Assembly: GCF_007725405.1 (NCBI RefSeq)
Contig: NZ_CP042163.1
Span: 682,001-746,000, forward strand
From: Shouchella miscanthi
Lineage (GTDB): Bacteria; Bacillota; Bacilli; Bacillales; Bacillaceae_D
DNA length: 64,000 nucleotides
Reading direction: 5' to 3'
How positions within the stretch are numbered: position 1 is the first letter of the stretch; every line of letters starts with the position of its first letter. The notes beneath the pieces were generated by a model. It made no database searches. It was not told where the DNA came from and was given only the letters and a program-made list of their open reading frames with translations. Of the stretch, positions 34,101 to 41,461 are shown one piece after another. A program made the translations under genes and the position numbers.

Positions 34101-37100
34101 TAGAGATAAATGGTATTAGTAAAGCTTTTGGTAAATACACAAACGATAAAAATTATTGTGCAATTGGTTCTGTAAAATCAAATATTGGGCACTGTGAATC
34201 TGCTGCAGGAATTGCTGGTATTACAAAAATGATTCTTCAATTAAAACACAAGCAATTAGTTCCATCTATTCACTCTGAGGTTCTGAACCCTAATATTAAT
34301 TTTAAGGAAACACCATTTAGCGTTCAACAAAAATTAGAGGACTGGATCCAGCCTGTGGTTACTGTGGATAATTTAGAAGTATCGGTTCCTAGAAGAGCAG
34401 GGATTAGTTCGTTTGGAGCCGGCGGGGCCAATGCTCACATTATTCTAGAAGAATATGTACCAAGCATTGTAGAAATTGAGGAGGAACCATCGCGACAGCT
34501 ATTAGTTCTCTCAGCACGGAATAAAGAACAACTTAACGAATATGCGAAAGAAATGGTTGATTTTTTATCACAGCAACAAAATCCGATTAGACTTTTCCAG
34601 TTTTCTGAAGAAAATGATTCAAAAGGACAGGCTATTCTTAACATTAAAAATGCGATATTTGAGGAATTATCGAATGTTTTAACAGTCTCACAGTCAGACT
34701 TAGACATTTACAGCTCTTTTAATGAATATGGGATGGACCATTTCGAACTAAAGGCTTTAAGCAAAACACTCAAAGCAAAGTACAATCTTAATTTAGATAT
34801 TAATATAGAAGACAATATTTCTTCCATATTAGAACAAGTAAATCCGCCTAAGACTATGTCACGTAAAAACTCTTCTTCTAAGGTCTTATTTTCTGATTTA
34901 GCTTACACTTTACAAAGTGGTCGTGAAGAGATGGAAGAAAGGCTAGCTATTGTGGCATCTTCTGAAGACGAGGCAATAGAAAAATTATTAGAGTACTATA
35001 AGGGGAATAAAAATAGTACTGACTTCCATCAAAATAATATTAATCAATCCATTGGAGAAACAGGATTTTTATTTTCTGGAAAAGAAGGTATGAACTTCAT
35101 TAAGGATTTAATTCTAAATAAAAAACTAGATAAATTAGCACATCTTTGGGTGTCAGGTATTCAGATTGATTGGGATTTACTGAATGGGAAATTACCAAAA
35201 AAGAAGGTGACAGCACCAAAATACCCTTTTGCTAAAGAAAGGTGCTGGGTAACAGATGACTTCCCATTAATAAAAGGTAATACCAATATTCATCCATTTG
35301 TTCATGAAATTGATGCGAATCAAAGTTTAATAAAAGGTGGGGTCGTTTACAAAACATCGTTATCAGACGGTATTAAAGAAAAGATAACCAACCGTTACAG
35401 TTTTAAAGTATTAATATTAGAAACAATTAAAGCTTCTCTTGAACATGTTAACGAAAACGTTGCAATACAAGATCTAGAGTTATTTCAACCCAACATAGTA
35501 AGTAGTGAAGACAACTATCTTTACATTCATCTAGAAAGAAAGGATGGACTAACGAAATTCAATATAAGTCTATATAAAGAGGAAAAGACACTTGCTAGAG
35601 GTATTGCTAAGTACGATGGACAATTGCTTGCTGATAATCCCATTGCTATTTCTAATCTGTTCGATAGAACAAAAGATGGGATTACAGAAACTTACTCTAA
35701 AGACGGTTTAAAAATTGAAAGTAAATACACCGATCGAGAAATGGTAATAGAATGGAAAATTGATAATAAATCTCAAGATTATTACTATGACTCTACTGTC
35801 GTATCTGAGGTACTGAAAATTATCGAGAATTGTTTTGGTATGAATATAGAGGAAGGATTAAGAAACATAAATGCAATATCCTCCTTCCGTGATCTAGGAA
35901 CCAAGGGCCTAATATACGTTCAAAAAGAGCGAGATCAAATTGTCAATATCACATTCATTAACGACAATGGTGATATTTGTTCGAAGTTTGATAAATGTTC
36001 GTATAAAGACAACAACAACCTAGTACTCGAAAGATTTTTCTACAAACCTACCTGGAAAGAAATTGAATTAGAATCTGAAGTTAAACCAGTCCAAGAGAAT
36101 AAAAAGGTTCTCATTATTGAACATGAAAACAGTTTTAATGACTTAGTAAAAGAACTAAAAAAGAACCATTTAAACGATTTAGTTTATACAGCTAGACCTT
36201 CAGATAAAACTGAACTTTTAACAGATAATAGTTGGGAGATGGAACCTACATTAGAAGGAATTACTCACTTATTAACTAAGACAGAGGATATTAATGTGAT
36301 TTACTTCTTGGGGGGATTGTCTTCAAACCTTGAAACAGATAGCAAAGATATCAGTACTTTTGAAGAGTCTCAAGATAAGGGAGTCATTCAACTTTATAGG
36401 GTTGTTAAAGCATTGGAAATGGTTCTTCCTGATAAAGCAGTGGAATTAAAAGTCATTACTAATAATGTTCATGCTATTACTGAGGGAGAGGCTATCTACC
36501 CTTATAGTGCCTCCTTGATTGGTTTTTCTAAATCACTAGCCAAAGAGTACAAAAGTATTACAGTAAGTTGTATGGATATTGCCTTAGAGAGTGGTCATGA
36601 AGAAAATGCAAATTTTATTACTAGAGAAGACACATCTACTAGAGTAAAGGAGGTTGCATTCCGTAAAGGTACTCGATATGAAAGAAGCCTAATTCCAGAA
36701 AATATAATTCACAGTTCAACATCAGCTTATAAGGAAAATGGAGTTTACTTTATTGTAGGTGGGTTAGGAAACGTAGGACACAAGTTATCTATGTACTTAG
36801 CTGAAAATTATAAAGCTAGATTAGTACTAACGGGAAGGTCCACCTTAAATGATAAACTACGTAAAAAAATTAATGCAATTGAGGAACTGGGTGGAGAAGT
36901 TCTATACGTTCAAGTAGATTTAATGGATCATAAAAAGATGGAAATCGCTGTAGAACAAGCAACTCTTCAATTTGGAAAGATAGATGGTGCAATACATTCA
37001 GCAATGAACTTTGAATACAAAACTATCTCAGATACTACTGAAGAATTACTTAGAGAAGAACTCGGTTCTAAAACAATTGGTAGTTTGATACTCTTTAACG

Positions 37101-38917
37101 TACTTAAAGATCAAAATTTAGACTTTTTACTATTTTTCTCATCAGGAGAATCATTTACAGGAAATGTCGGTTGGTCTAGTTATGCTGCTGGATGCACCTT
37201 TAAAGATGCATACGCATCTCACATTTCATCACTTGTTAGTTTTCCTGTTCAAATAATAAATTGGGGTTTTTGGGATAATGAGCAAGATGAATTCACGGGT
37301 ATGCTTAGGTCTAAGGGTATACACCCTATTCAGACAGGCATAGGTATGAATGCATTAGAAAGGGTACTTATTAATAAAACTAAGCAAATTATGGCCTTGA
37401 ATGTAGAGGATAAAGTTTTGAGCCTAATGGGTGTGGAGCTACCGAAGAGTGAAGATAAATTAAGTGAAAAAAGCTTGGAGACAGTGATCACTCCTAAAAA
37501 ACCTACAGTTAATAATGCAGTAGAGTTTGACTTAGACACATTACAGAAGAAAGTAGAATCTTTTGTTAAAGGTATATTTTCTAAGGTATTAAAGTTAGAC
37601 GTGGAGAAGATAGATAGTAACAAGGAATTTAGTTATTATGGTGTTGATTCTTTAATTGTTACTGATATTCATCAAGCTTTTGAAGAGGAGTTGAATGAGA
37701 AATTACTAGTAACACTGCTATTAGAAAATACAACTGTTGCCGATGTTACAGAGTACTTACTAGAGAATAACAAAGAGGAGATTGTCGGACATTTTGGAGG
37801 GGGTGTTACTGAAAAACAGCCTAATCTACCAAAATCTACATCAGAAAATGAAAAAAGCGAAAGTCAGGTAACTAAAGAAGTAGAAGCGCCTATTGAAGCT
37901 ACAGGTGCCACAAACATTTCTACAAGCAATTTAGATGACCATAAAATTGAAATACTCAGCGTGACTGCTCGAAGCAAGGTTAATGACATGCTCACTGAAT
38001 ATGGAGATAAATATACAAGTGGAACTTTAAAAGCTATTAAAGAAAATGTTATTAATAAATCTGATATGAATTATGATCCTAGTAATATGTATCATATGAT
38101 GGTCAATACTTCATTTAATAAGAAAATTGAGGTCTTTAGCATTGGAGAAGGTATACCAATTCTTTTGGTGCCAGCTATAGGTTTAACAGCGCCAATTTGG
38201 ACAAATCAATTAGAGGAGTGGTCCGATAAATATCAATTGATAGTTATCCATCACCCTGGCTATGGTATTAGTGAAGTACCAAAACAAATTACAAATGAAG
38301 TAGTAGCAACAATTTTTAAAGAAGTAATACAAACTCTAAATATTAATAGAAAAATCCATATCATTGGATCATGTTTTGGTGGGGTCGTCTCACAGTATTT
38401 CGCGAAGGAATATCCAGAATTAGTTGCTTCTTTAACTTTGTCAGGAAGCTTCTATAGAAACTTTGGTTTACCTGATGTTCAAATGGAAGACCTGACAATT
38501 GAACAGATGATTGAAGGAGCGAGCATGATTTCACAGGGGGTAAATCGTGACTTTGATGTAGTAGTAGAAAATACAGTGGAGGATAGTCGCCTCTCATTTA
38601 TTGAGCATGCTCGAGAGCTCATAAATAAAAGTCAGTGTGTCGATCCACTTGTAGTCATGCGTTATGTTACACAAATCCTAACTTTATCTGGTAAAGAGTG
38701 GTTAGCTGATATTAAAGCTCCAACGCTTTGTATAGCAGGAGATTTTGATACAATTGTAGATCCTAACATCTCTCAAGAGATAAGCGAGTTGGTATCTAAC
38801 GGAACTTATTTGGAAATTGAGGGAGCGGGACACTATCCATATCTCACTCATACAAAAGATTTTGATAAGCGAGTATTACCTTTTATTGAAAAACAAGAAA
38901 ATATGATCTTAGTATAA
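25157..38917 (+). CDS. hybrid NRPS/trans-AT PKS: glycine module, two PKS modules, Cys-type thioesterase
   Basis: About 4586 residues from the ATG at 25157, which has GGAGAG 7 bases upstream; a TTG at 25118 is in frame but has no such site. Domains: condensation with HHIIFDG (H176); adenylation (A3 near 650) with code DILQLGVIWK, close to the known glycine codes; PCP (S1057); KS (C1302, EAHGTGT, NIGHLEA); DH with H1780 in an HxxxxxxxxP motif lacking the usual Gly, and D1942 in DxxxQ; KR (from 2255); ACP (S2556); KS (C2837, complete triad) with an ACP-like insert in its linker where His3195 replaces the Ser; a degenerate DH-like region (about 3376-3520) without the HxxxGxxxxP motif; KR (GGLGNVG near 3863); ACP (S4165); and an alpha/beta-hydrolase thioesterase whose nucleophile is Cys4406 (GSCFGG), with an Asp in GDFDT and His4559. 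Expected chain: Gly-C2(alkene)-C2(beta-hydroxy), then release. Confidence 0.95.
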   Translation: MKYPSREGIYKKVEHNEMEIGTAIKHLNTKFPSASNAESSQLANFDLSKGQQALWTVYKLFPNATAYNIPMAYQLNLDFDAEAFFHALQSVVNKHPSLRTIFKDDGDNSSVQQYIQESLEVPVHHVTINDDSNEALMNNMKREAYKPFILEEGPLINASVYYVEKKPAAILINIHHIIFDGMSMQILMKDLQDFYVQWKANNEIPQFQKESKSFKDFVIWEDGLIGSDNGKSSKEYWLNSLKETLPQVDLPFTKNEKETIKFKGANYSIPIEKDLLEDLKDFSFGHSHSLYSIMLSAYSLLLKKYTEETIVIGIPMANRVKAKFEDVIGLFMNMTILENRVENEDTFLSLVKRNESKLYEVMEHCSYPLHQLSIDANKSKLFNTAFYYQNWVGDIEKINTKENSFLGEPILDIHQQGEFDLTLEIIESDEKSSICFKYNPSVYDRLIIEKLAQHYINLLKNVLVSPDHKLSSFQVLTQEEITNTIYKWNDNEFNYDSNCCTHELFEEMALLHPNAKAISVGEATMTYSELDNYSNRLANHLNRLGVKQGDLIGVYLTRNPKLLASLFAIHKAGAAYVPLDPIYPKDRLEYMINHSELKYVITESQLSKDLSIDGITQIKLDSSSIDIDTESAIVLNKYSIAMEDTAYVIYTSGSTGQPKGVEVLHKGLSNFLSYMRKKLDIHPSEKFYSLTTICFDIVGLELFLPLISGASVEVGTDEDIRDGLAIKKIVEEKNIDVMQGTPSNWRMIKESGWIPKSHMKLLVGGERVDEDIKQFLTQQNSKVWNVYGPTETTIWSTISSLTNHSPITIGRPIGNTKVYILNSSLIPVPNGAVGELYIAGDGLAKGYYKNNELTQKNFIPNPMIPNSIMYKTGDLVRYLKNGEIEYIGRSDQQVKLRGFRMELGEIETLIKLNSNINEAVVVLRNNKQNVPQLVGFIKQEKIGYKEFVEQLLQSLSSKLPEYMIPSKIITVSQFPLTLNQKIDRKLLRDLDEDTIRSTFEINTDLENLTSEAPEVITDSYLQKAMENSLVEIISSTNNIERLDVDTSLNIGEYGFDSISYTKLAKIISEKYEIDIKPNIFYQYSTIESLAQHFVSHYQEKLEAPLSLLLKSEARIGSNSKLKMKISKNAPTFTDEPIAIVGMWGKMPKSHDLDEFWDSLIKDKDLIEVVPASRWDWRVYEGNPLKEENKISSKWGGFIPDIDKFDHTFFGISPYEANSMDPQQKLILESVWKTIENAGHKPSDLSGSATGVFIGSSGSDFMGNIGTEIGNYTLTGIARSVLANRVSYLLNLSGPSEPVDTACSSGLVAIHRAITAIRNGECEQAIAGAVNVITSPFASIAASKVGMLSVDGRCKAFDSSANGYVRGEGVATVLLKPLSKALEDHDYVYGVVRGSAVNHGGKANSFTAPNPNAQADLLLKAYQKAGVNPSTVSYIEAHGTGTELGDPIETDGLRSAFNLLYKEWGIEGSNQPHCGIGSVKSNIGHLEAAAGMAGFIKILLSMQNEMLTSNIHLKEKNPYINLDQSPFYLVGKKEKWDALKDDNQNDVPRIAGVSSFGFGGSNAHIVLEEYEHKLKLNNDENSYIVPISAQNEDELRVVASDLRNFLTNEKPAKQKTLYTIRNISYTLTVGRQSMKSRFSTVVSTVEELVDRLDQFLESKDNDLFFTYTLKKRESHTGLLKKQEIDDLVSEKKLEKIAYQWTKGNFNLNILYKVEENKSFQRLPLPAYALMGEPYSLVRSNQKNESVERHDAKHPMLNQYELLTENVYSLSLTGDEYFIRDHVVNLQKVMPGVAYLETSLAAYKNISPQNKVNLIKNIVWSKPLIFKGESHQNLEIHFDENKQADFSYIFKSQEDILTSGKLAYKENLEKHPPLDLAAIEERCTHKKNGDDCYQLFKENDFDYGPSFQVIENINHSDTDSLALINLPADNKQIKGYTLHPSIMDGALQTIILLLGERDNQELLLPFAIEEVQIHQSLLEKCYVYGVLRKDTGMVRKYDIYLTDLSGNILVYIKNYSLRMLKKPEKDKVQPIHYYQPTWIKSIGETKQDAYTKNEIEIVFDNNPSRYSEWISKDNVILVKWGDNFNQEDSMIYSIDPMNYKDYELLIENIKKELSYIPEKISIFWALSSAGFTLDQKLTYSAEGVFLLAKTIISRGVKRADISYVYDCESSDQSVLFDQALSGLAKTINIEQPGVSVRCIGIESITENANKLYALIQKERALKSKEVRYINGERYISSIVKVKNQKPLNNDSLFIDDGVYVISGGTGVIGLFLAENIAQQAKRPNLFLLGRSELSLELKERLEYLEKLGANINYLQIDVSKSEEVQRAFEIIKDKHEQITSVYHAAGMIKDSFILNKPLKNFRQVIKPKVFGVINLEKAIKAFNVEYFILFSSITSITGNIGQSDYAYANSFLNEFAEWMENRKDTTVKTISISWPLWKNGGMKVDNTITEMMEKEWGILPLSDEHALNTINIATKQNMNHIIPMEGDAMKIEKSLQIEEVKEDKKNETPDINHEPVFNQQELQKLTVDYLKEIISNATEVPKFKIDEEEPFEVYGIDSVMILKLNSELESLFGDISKTLFFEYQNTADLANYFIEDHSTQLVELLGLNNSSEKVSEQIERAEQEGHSRDNKTTDVIQTKKTENLESEQIEKPKEHVENKSSSSFNHQTLDDDIAIIGIDGQYPMAKNLDEFWENLKEGKDCITEIPSDRWDYKKYYTELKGERGKTYSKWGGFLEDIDKFDPLFFNISPLEAQMLDPQERLFIQTVWHTIEDAGYTRKKLVNKNVGVYVGAMWGQYQLYGGEIEEGVVVTPTSSYASIANRVSYFFDFNGPSLTLDTMCSSSLTTIHLACESIRNGEIDMAIAGGVNLTVHPNKHIFLSQTKFASSDGLCRSFGEGGDGYVPGEGVGAVLLKPLKKAIEDNDQIYSVIKGSVVNHGGKTNGYTVPNPKAQESLIEKALIKSGVDPRTISYIEAHGTGTALGDPIEINGISKAFGKYTNDKNYCAIGSVKSNIGHCESAAGIAGITKMILQLKHKQLVPSIHSEVLNPNINFKETPFSVQQKLEDWIQPVVTVDNLEVSVPRRAGISSFGAGGANAHIILEEYVPSIVEIEEEPSRQLLVLSARNKEQLNEYAKEMVDFLSQQQNPIRLFQFSEENDSKGQAILNIKNAIFEELSNVLTVSQSDLDIYSSFNEYGMDHFELKALSKTLKAKYNLNLDINIEDNISSILEQVNPPKTMSRKNSSSKVLFSDLAYTLQSGREEMEERLAIVASSEDEAIEKLLEYYKGNKNSTDFHQNNINQSIGETGFLFSGKEGMNFIKDLILNKKLDKLAHLWVSGIQIDWDLLNGKLPKKKVTAPKYPFAKERCWVTDDFPLIKGNTNIHPFVHEIDANQSLIKGGVVYKTSLSDGIKEKITNRYSFKVLILETIKASLEHVNENVAIQDLELFQPNIVSSEDNYLYIHLERKDGLTKFNISLYKEEKTLARGIAKYDGQLLADNPIAISNLFDRTKDGITETYSKDGLKIESKYTDREMVIEWKIDNKSQDYYYDSTVVSEVLKIIENCFGMNIEEGLRNINAISSFRDLGTKGLIYVQKERDQIVNITFINDNGDICSKFDKCSYKDNNNLVLERFFYKPTWKEIELESEVKPVQENKKVLIIEHENSFNDLVKELKKNHLNDLVYTARPSDKTELLTDNSWEMEPTLEGITHLLTKTEDINVIYFLGGLSSNLETDSKDISTFEESQDKGVIQLYRVVKALEMVLPDKAVELKVITNNVHAITEGEAIYPYSASLIGFSKSLAKEYKSITVSCMDIALESGHEENANFITREDTSTRVKEVAFRKGTRYERSLIPENIIHSSTSAYKENGVYFIVGGLGNVGHKLSMYLAENYKARLVLTGRSTLNDKLRKKINAIEELGGEVLYVQVDLMDHKKMEIAVEQATLQFGKIDGAIHSAMNFEYKTISDTTEELLREELGSKTIGSLILFNVLKDQNLDFLLFFSSGESFTGNVGWSSYAAGCTFKDAYASHISSLVSFPVQIINWGFWDNEQDEFTGMLRSKGIHPIQTGIGMNALERVLINKTKQIMALNVEDKVLSLMGVELPKSEDKLSEKSLETVITPKKPTVNNAVEFDLDTLQKKVESFVKGIFSKVLKLDVEKIDSNKEFSYYGVDSLIVTDIHQAFEEELNEKLLVTLLLENTTVADVTEYLLENNKEEIVGHFGGGVTEKQPNLPKSTSENEKSESQVTKEVEAPIEATGATNISTSNLDDHKIEILSVTARSKVNDMLTEYGDKYTSGTLKAIKENVINKSDMNYDPSNMYHMMVNTSFNKKIEVFSIGEGIPILLVPAIGLTAPIWTNQLEEWSDKYQLIVIHHPGYGISEVPKQITNEVVATIFKEVIQTLNINRKIHIIGSCFGGVVSQYFAKEYPELVASLTLSGSFYRNFGLPDVQMEDLTIEQMIEGASMISQGVNRDFDVVVENTVEDSRLSFIEHARELINKSQCVDPLVVMRYVTQILTLSGKEWLADIKAPTLCIAGDFDTIVDPNISQEISELVSNGTYLEIEGAGHYPYLTHTKDFDKRVLPFIEKQENMILV

Positions 38918-38923
38918 TTAGTA

Positions 38924-38958
38924 AACCCAGCCTAATTTAAATGGGCTGGGTTACTTAT
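38924..38958 (+). terminator. terminator after the last megasynthase
   Basis: AACCCAGCC (38924-38932) pairs with GGCTGGGTT (38944-38952) around an AT-rich loop, 6 bases after the stop codon, followed by TTACTTATTA rather than a clean U-run. It probably ends most megasynthase transcription, with some read-through possible into the genes behind it. Confidence 0.75.
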
Positions 38959-39050
38959 TAATTACAGTTTTGGGGGGGTTGCATGATCTGAGAAATTATA
39001 GGAAGATGATGATTAAGAAGTGAAATTTTAGGGAGGAAAGGTAATTAATA

Positions 39051-39656
39051 ATGAGTAAAAAGAAACAAGATGAGCGTCCCATTTTAGATGAGAATATTTC
39101 TGTAGAGGATTTCCTGGATTTTTACTGGTTGAAGGAAGAATTACAAGCTTTTTGTAAAAAAATTGGGATGAGTGCTTCTGGCCCAAAAATAGAAATTGCA
39201 GAACGAATTGCGCATTATTTAAAGACAGGGCAACGGTTAAGAGTCAGTAAAGCGACTTCCGTATCTTATAGACAAACAAGCCAGCAAAAAAAGTTTGCGA
39301 ATAATATGAGTTTAGAAACTGTAATTGAACCAGGTTTTAAATGTACTCAAGAACATAGAGAGTTTTTCAAGAGTGAAATCGGGCCGAAATTTCACTTTTC
39401 AGTTGGTTTGCAGAACTTTATTAAAGAAAATGCAGGAAAGACTTACAAAGATGTAGTAGACCACTATTATAAGATGCTAGAAGATAAGAAAAATGGGAAA
39501 CGTACTACAATTTCTAAGCAGTTTGAATATAACACGTTTATTCGTGACTATTATGACGATCCAGCTAATAAAGGAAACCCACTAGACGAAGCAATAGCTT
39601 ACTGGAAAGAAGTACGTAATCAACGTGGGGATAATGTATACAGACCCAAAAAATGA
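39051..39656 (+). CDS. SAP-domain protein with DUF6434-like C-terminus
   Basis: 201 residues; ATG with GGGAGGAAAGG upstream. Residues about 15-65 look like a SAP helix-extended-helix DNA-binding motif (conserved Leu, then Gly-M-S-SGPK-E, then the second helix). The rest (about 90-200) resembles the domain that accompanies SAP in small firmicute proteins (DUF6434), with aromatic-rich helices. The protein is basic and soluble, with no signal peptide or membrane segment. Its reaction is unknown; DNA binding is the family expectation. It lies 10 bases before dinB in the same orientation, so the two may be co-transcribed. It is not a usual polyketide gene, and its place between the synthases and the closing thioesterase/PPTase pair is odd. 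Confidence 0.7.
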   Translation: MSKKKQDERPILDENISVEDFLDFYWLKEELQAFCKKIGMSASGPKIEIAERIAHYLKTGQRLRVSKATSVSYRQTSQQKKFANNMSLETVIEPGFKCTQEHREFFKSEIGPKFHFSVGLQNFIKENAGKTYKDVVDHYYKMLEDKKNGKRTTISKQFEYNTFIRDYYDDPANKGNPLDEAIAYWKEVRNQRGDNVYRPKK

Positions 39657-39665
39657 AGTGGGTGA

Positions 39666-40733
39666 ATGAAAATGAACATCCGTAAAATTATACATATAGA
39701 TATGGATGCATTCTATTCCTCTATAGAAGTTCGAGATAACCCCAAATTAAAAGGAAAGCCTATAGTAATTGCTCGAGATGCTAGGGAAAGAGGAGTAGTT
39801 ACTACTTGTTCATATGAAGCCAGAAAATACGGTATTTACTCATCCATGCCTTCTTACAAGGCTCGTAAGCTCTGTCCTCATGCTATTTTTATTCAACCAA
39901 GACTTGATTATTATAAAAAAGTTTCTAAAGAAATAATGGAAATTTTCAGTCGGTATACAAACGTAATTGAACCAATAGCATTTGATGAAGCTTATTTGGA
40001 TGTTACAACAAATTTTCTTGGTACATCGTCGGCAACGATAGTTGCAAGAGAAATTCAACGCACCATCTACCAAGAACTGGGTTTAACTTCTTCTGCAGGG
40101 GTTTCTTACAATAAATTTTTGTCTAAAATAGCATCAGATATTCAAAAGCCATGTGGACTAACCGTTGTACCACCAGATAAAGCTTTAGAATTCATAAGGG
40201 AATTACCAATATCAAAGTTTTTTGGTGTAGGTAAAGTTACGCTAAAAAAAATGAATGAATTGGGTATCTATACAGGAGCTGATTTAATCAATTGGAGTGA
40301 GGAGGATTTAATTAGACATTTTAATAAACGAGGTCATATACTGTATCGAAATGTCAGAGGAGAAGACAACTCTCCGGTTGTAAATGAAAGAAAAAGAAAG
40401 TCTTTGGGAAAAGAATATACATTTCACAAGGATATAAATGACGAAGAAGTAGTCTTTAAAAAAATTAAAGAACTATCAAATATTTTGTCCCACAACCTTA
40501 ATGACTTACATTTAACAGGAAAAGTAATTAAGCTGAAAGTCCGTTTTGGAGACTATTCTTCAGTAACTAAGCAAAAATCAAAAGACCTAAGAGAAACACT
40601 AGATATATATAACACAGCATTGGAATTATGGGATAAACTCGAAAAACAAGGACCAATTCGTAATGTAGGAATTTATGTTTCAAGTCTGAAGGAAGAGATA
40701 AAAGAAGAAGGTTTTCTAGAAGGTTTTAATTAG
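39666..40733 (+). CDS. dinB: DNA polymerase IV (Y-family)
   Basis: 355 residues (353 if the second ATG at 39672 is used; no strong ribosome binding site separates them). Y-family hallmarks are clear: the N-terminal HIDMDAFYSSIE metal-binding motif, the YEARKYGI and YKARKLCP finger motifs, the second catalytic motif FDEAYLDV, SAGVSYNKFLSKIASD, two helix-hairpin-helix-like segments (KFFGVGKVT and the following helix) and a C-terminal little-finger domain. It performs error-prone or translesion synthesis on DNA in the cytoplasm. The length is normal and no residue seems lost. It is 17 bases before the type II thioesterase gene and reads the same way, so it is inside the cluster transcript rather than beside it. 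I see no LexA/DinR operator next to it. Confidence 0.93.
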   Translation: MKMNIRKIIHIDMDAFYSSIEVRDNPKLKGKPIVIARDARERGVVTTCSYEARKYGIYSSMPSYKARKLCPHAIFIQPRLDYYKKVSKEIMEIFSRYTNVIEPIAFDEAYLDVTTNFLGTSSATIVAREIQRTIYQELGLTSSAGVSYNKFLSKIASDIQKPCGLTVVPPDKALEFIRELPISKFFGVGKVTLKKMNELGIYTGADLINWSEEDLIRHFNKRGHILYRNVRGEDNSPVVNERKRKSLGKEYTFHKDINDEEVVFKKIKELSNILSHNLNDLHLTGKVIKLKVRFGDYSSVTKQKSKDLRETLDIYNTALELWDKLEKQGPIRNVGIYVSSLKEEIKEEGFLEGFN

Positions 40734-40750
40734 AGAAAGGAGACTGTATA

Positions 40751-41461
40751 TTGAAATTAATTTGTTTGCCTTATGCAGGAGGTTCCTCTGTGGTTTTTAG
40801 TAAATGGAAGGAACATTTCGAACCCGAAATAGAGATCTTAAATATTGAATTAGCAGGTAGAGGAAGAAGATTCCAAGAAGACTGTTATGAACAGGTAGAA
40901 GAAGCAGTATCGGATATTTATCATATACTAAGACCTATGCTTTTGAGTAATGAGCCGTATGCAATTTTTGGACATAGTATGGGAAGCTTACTAGCTTTTG
41001 AGCTATGTCATAAGATTCAAGAAGAAAATCATAAATTACCGATAGCTGTTTTTTTCTCTGCCAAATCAGCGCCACATCTTCCTCCTAAAGAACAGGTCCA
41101 CCTTCTTGAAAAAGAACGTTTTATACAAAAAGTTTTTAGCCTAGGAGGTACTCCTAAGCAATTGCTTGATAATAGAGAACTTCTTGATCTATATCTTCCT
41201 TCCATCCGAGCTGATTATAAATTAGTTGAAACATACAAATTTAAGGAGAGAAAAAACTTATTAGACATTCCATTCTATATCTTTTACGGTGATAAAGATG
41301 ATATCAGCATGGATAAACTGAAAGGTTGGGAATTACATGGAAGCAAAGAATGTAGATGGTATGAATTTATAGGGGGACATTTCTTTATTCAATCGCAAGA
41401 ATATAGAGTTACTGCTTTAATTGATTCGTTATTAAATAATCTTGTGAAGTTAAAAATCTAA
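40751..41461 (+). CDS. type II thioesterase of the PKS/NRPS cluster
   Basis: 236 residues from a TTG with AAAGGAG about 8 bases upstream. It is an alpha/beta hydrolase of the GrsT/SrfAD type: the N-terminal LPYAGGS motif, the nucleophile elbow GHSMG (S76), the acid D181 in FYGDKDD and H210 in IGGHFF. In this family the enzyme removes stalled or wrong acyl groups from carrier-protein phosphopantetheine arms. Such editing is especially needed in systems whose synthases have KS0 modules and are loaded in trans. The stop codon abuts the ATG of the PPTase gene, so the two are translationally coupled. Confidence 0.93.
   Translation: MKLICLPYAGGSSVVFSKWKEHFEPEIEILNIELAGRGRRFQEDCYEQVEEAVSDIYHILRPMLLSNEPYAIFGHSMGSLLAFELCHKIQEENHKLPIAVFFSAKSAPHLPPKEQVHLLEKERFIQKVFSLGGTPKQLLDNRELLDLYLPSIRADYKLVETYKFKERKNLLDIPFYIFYGDKDDISMDKLKGWELHGSKECRWYEFIGGHFFIQSQEYRVTALIDSLLNNLVKLKI

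Noticed and set aside
1..38917. A CRISPR array or tRNA/rRNA gene in the window
   Set aside because: No regularly spaced short repeats or cloverleaf-like sequences were noticed; the only large repeat is the module duplication.
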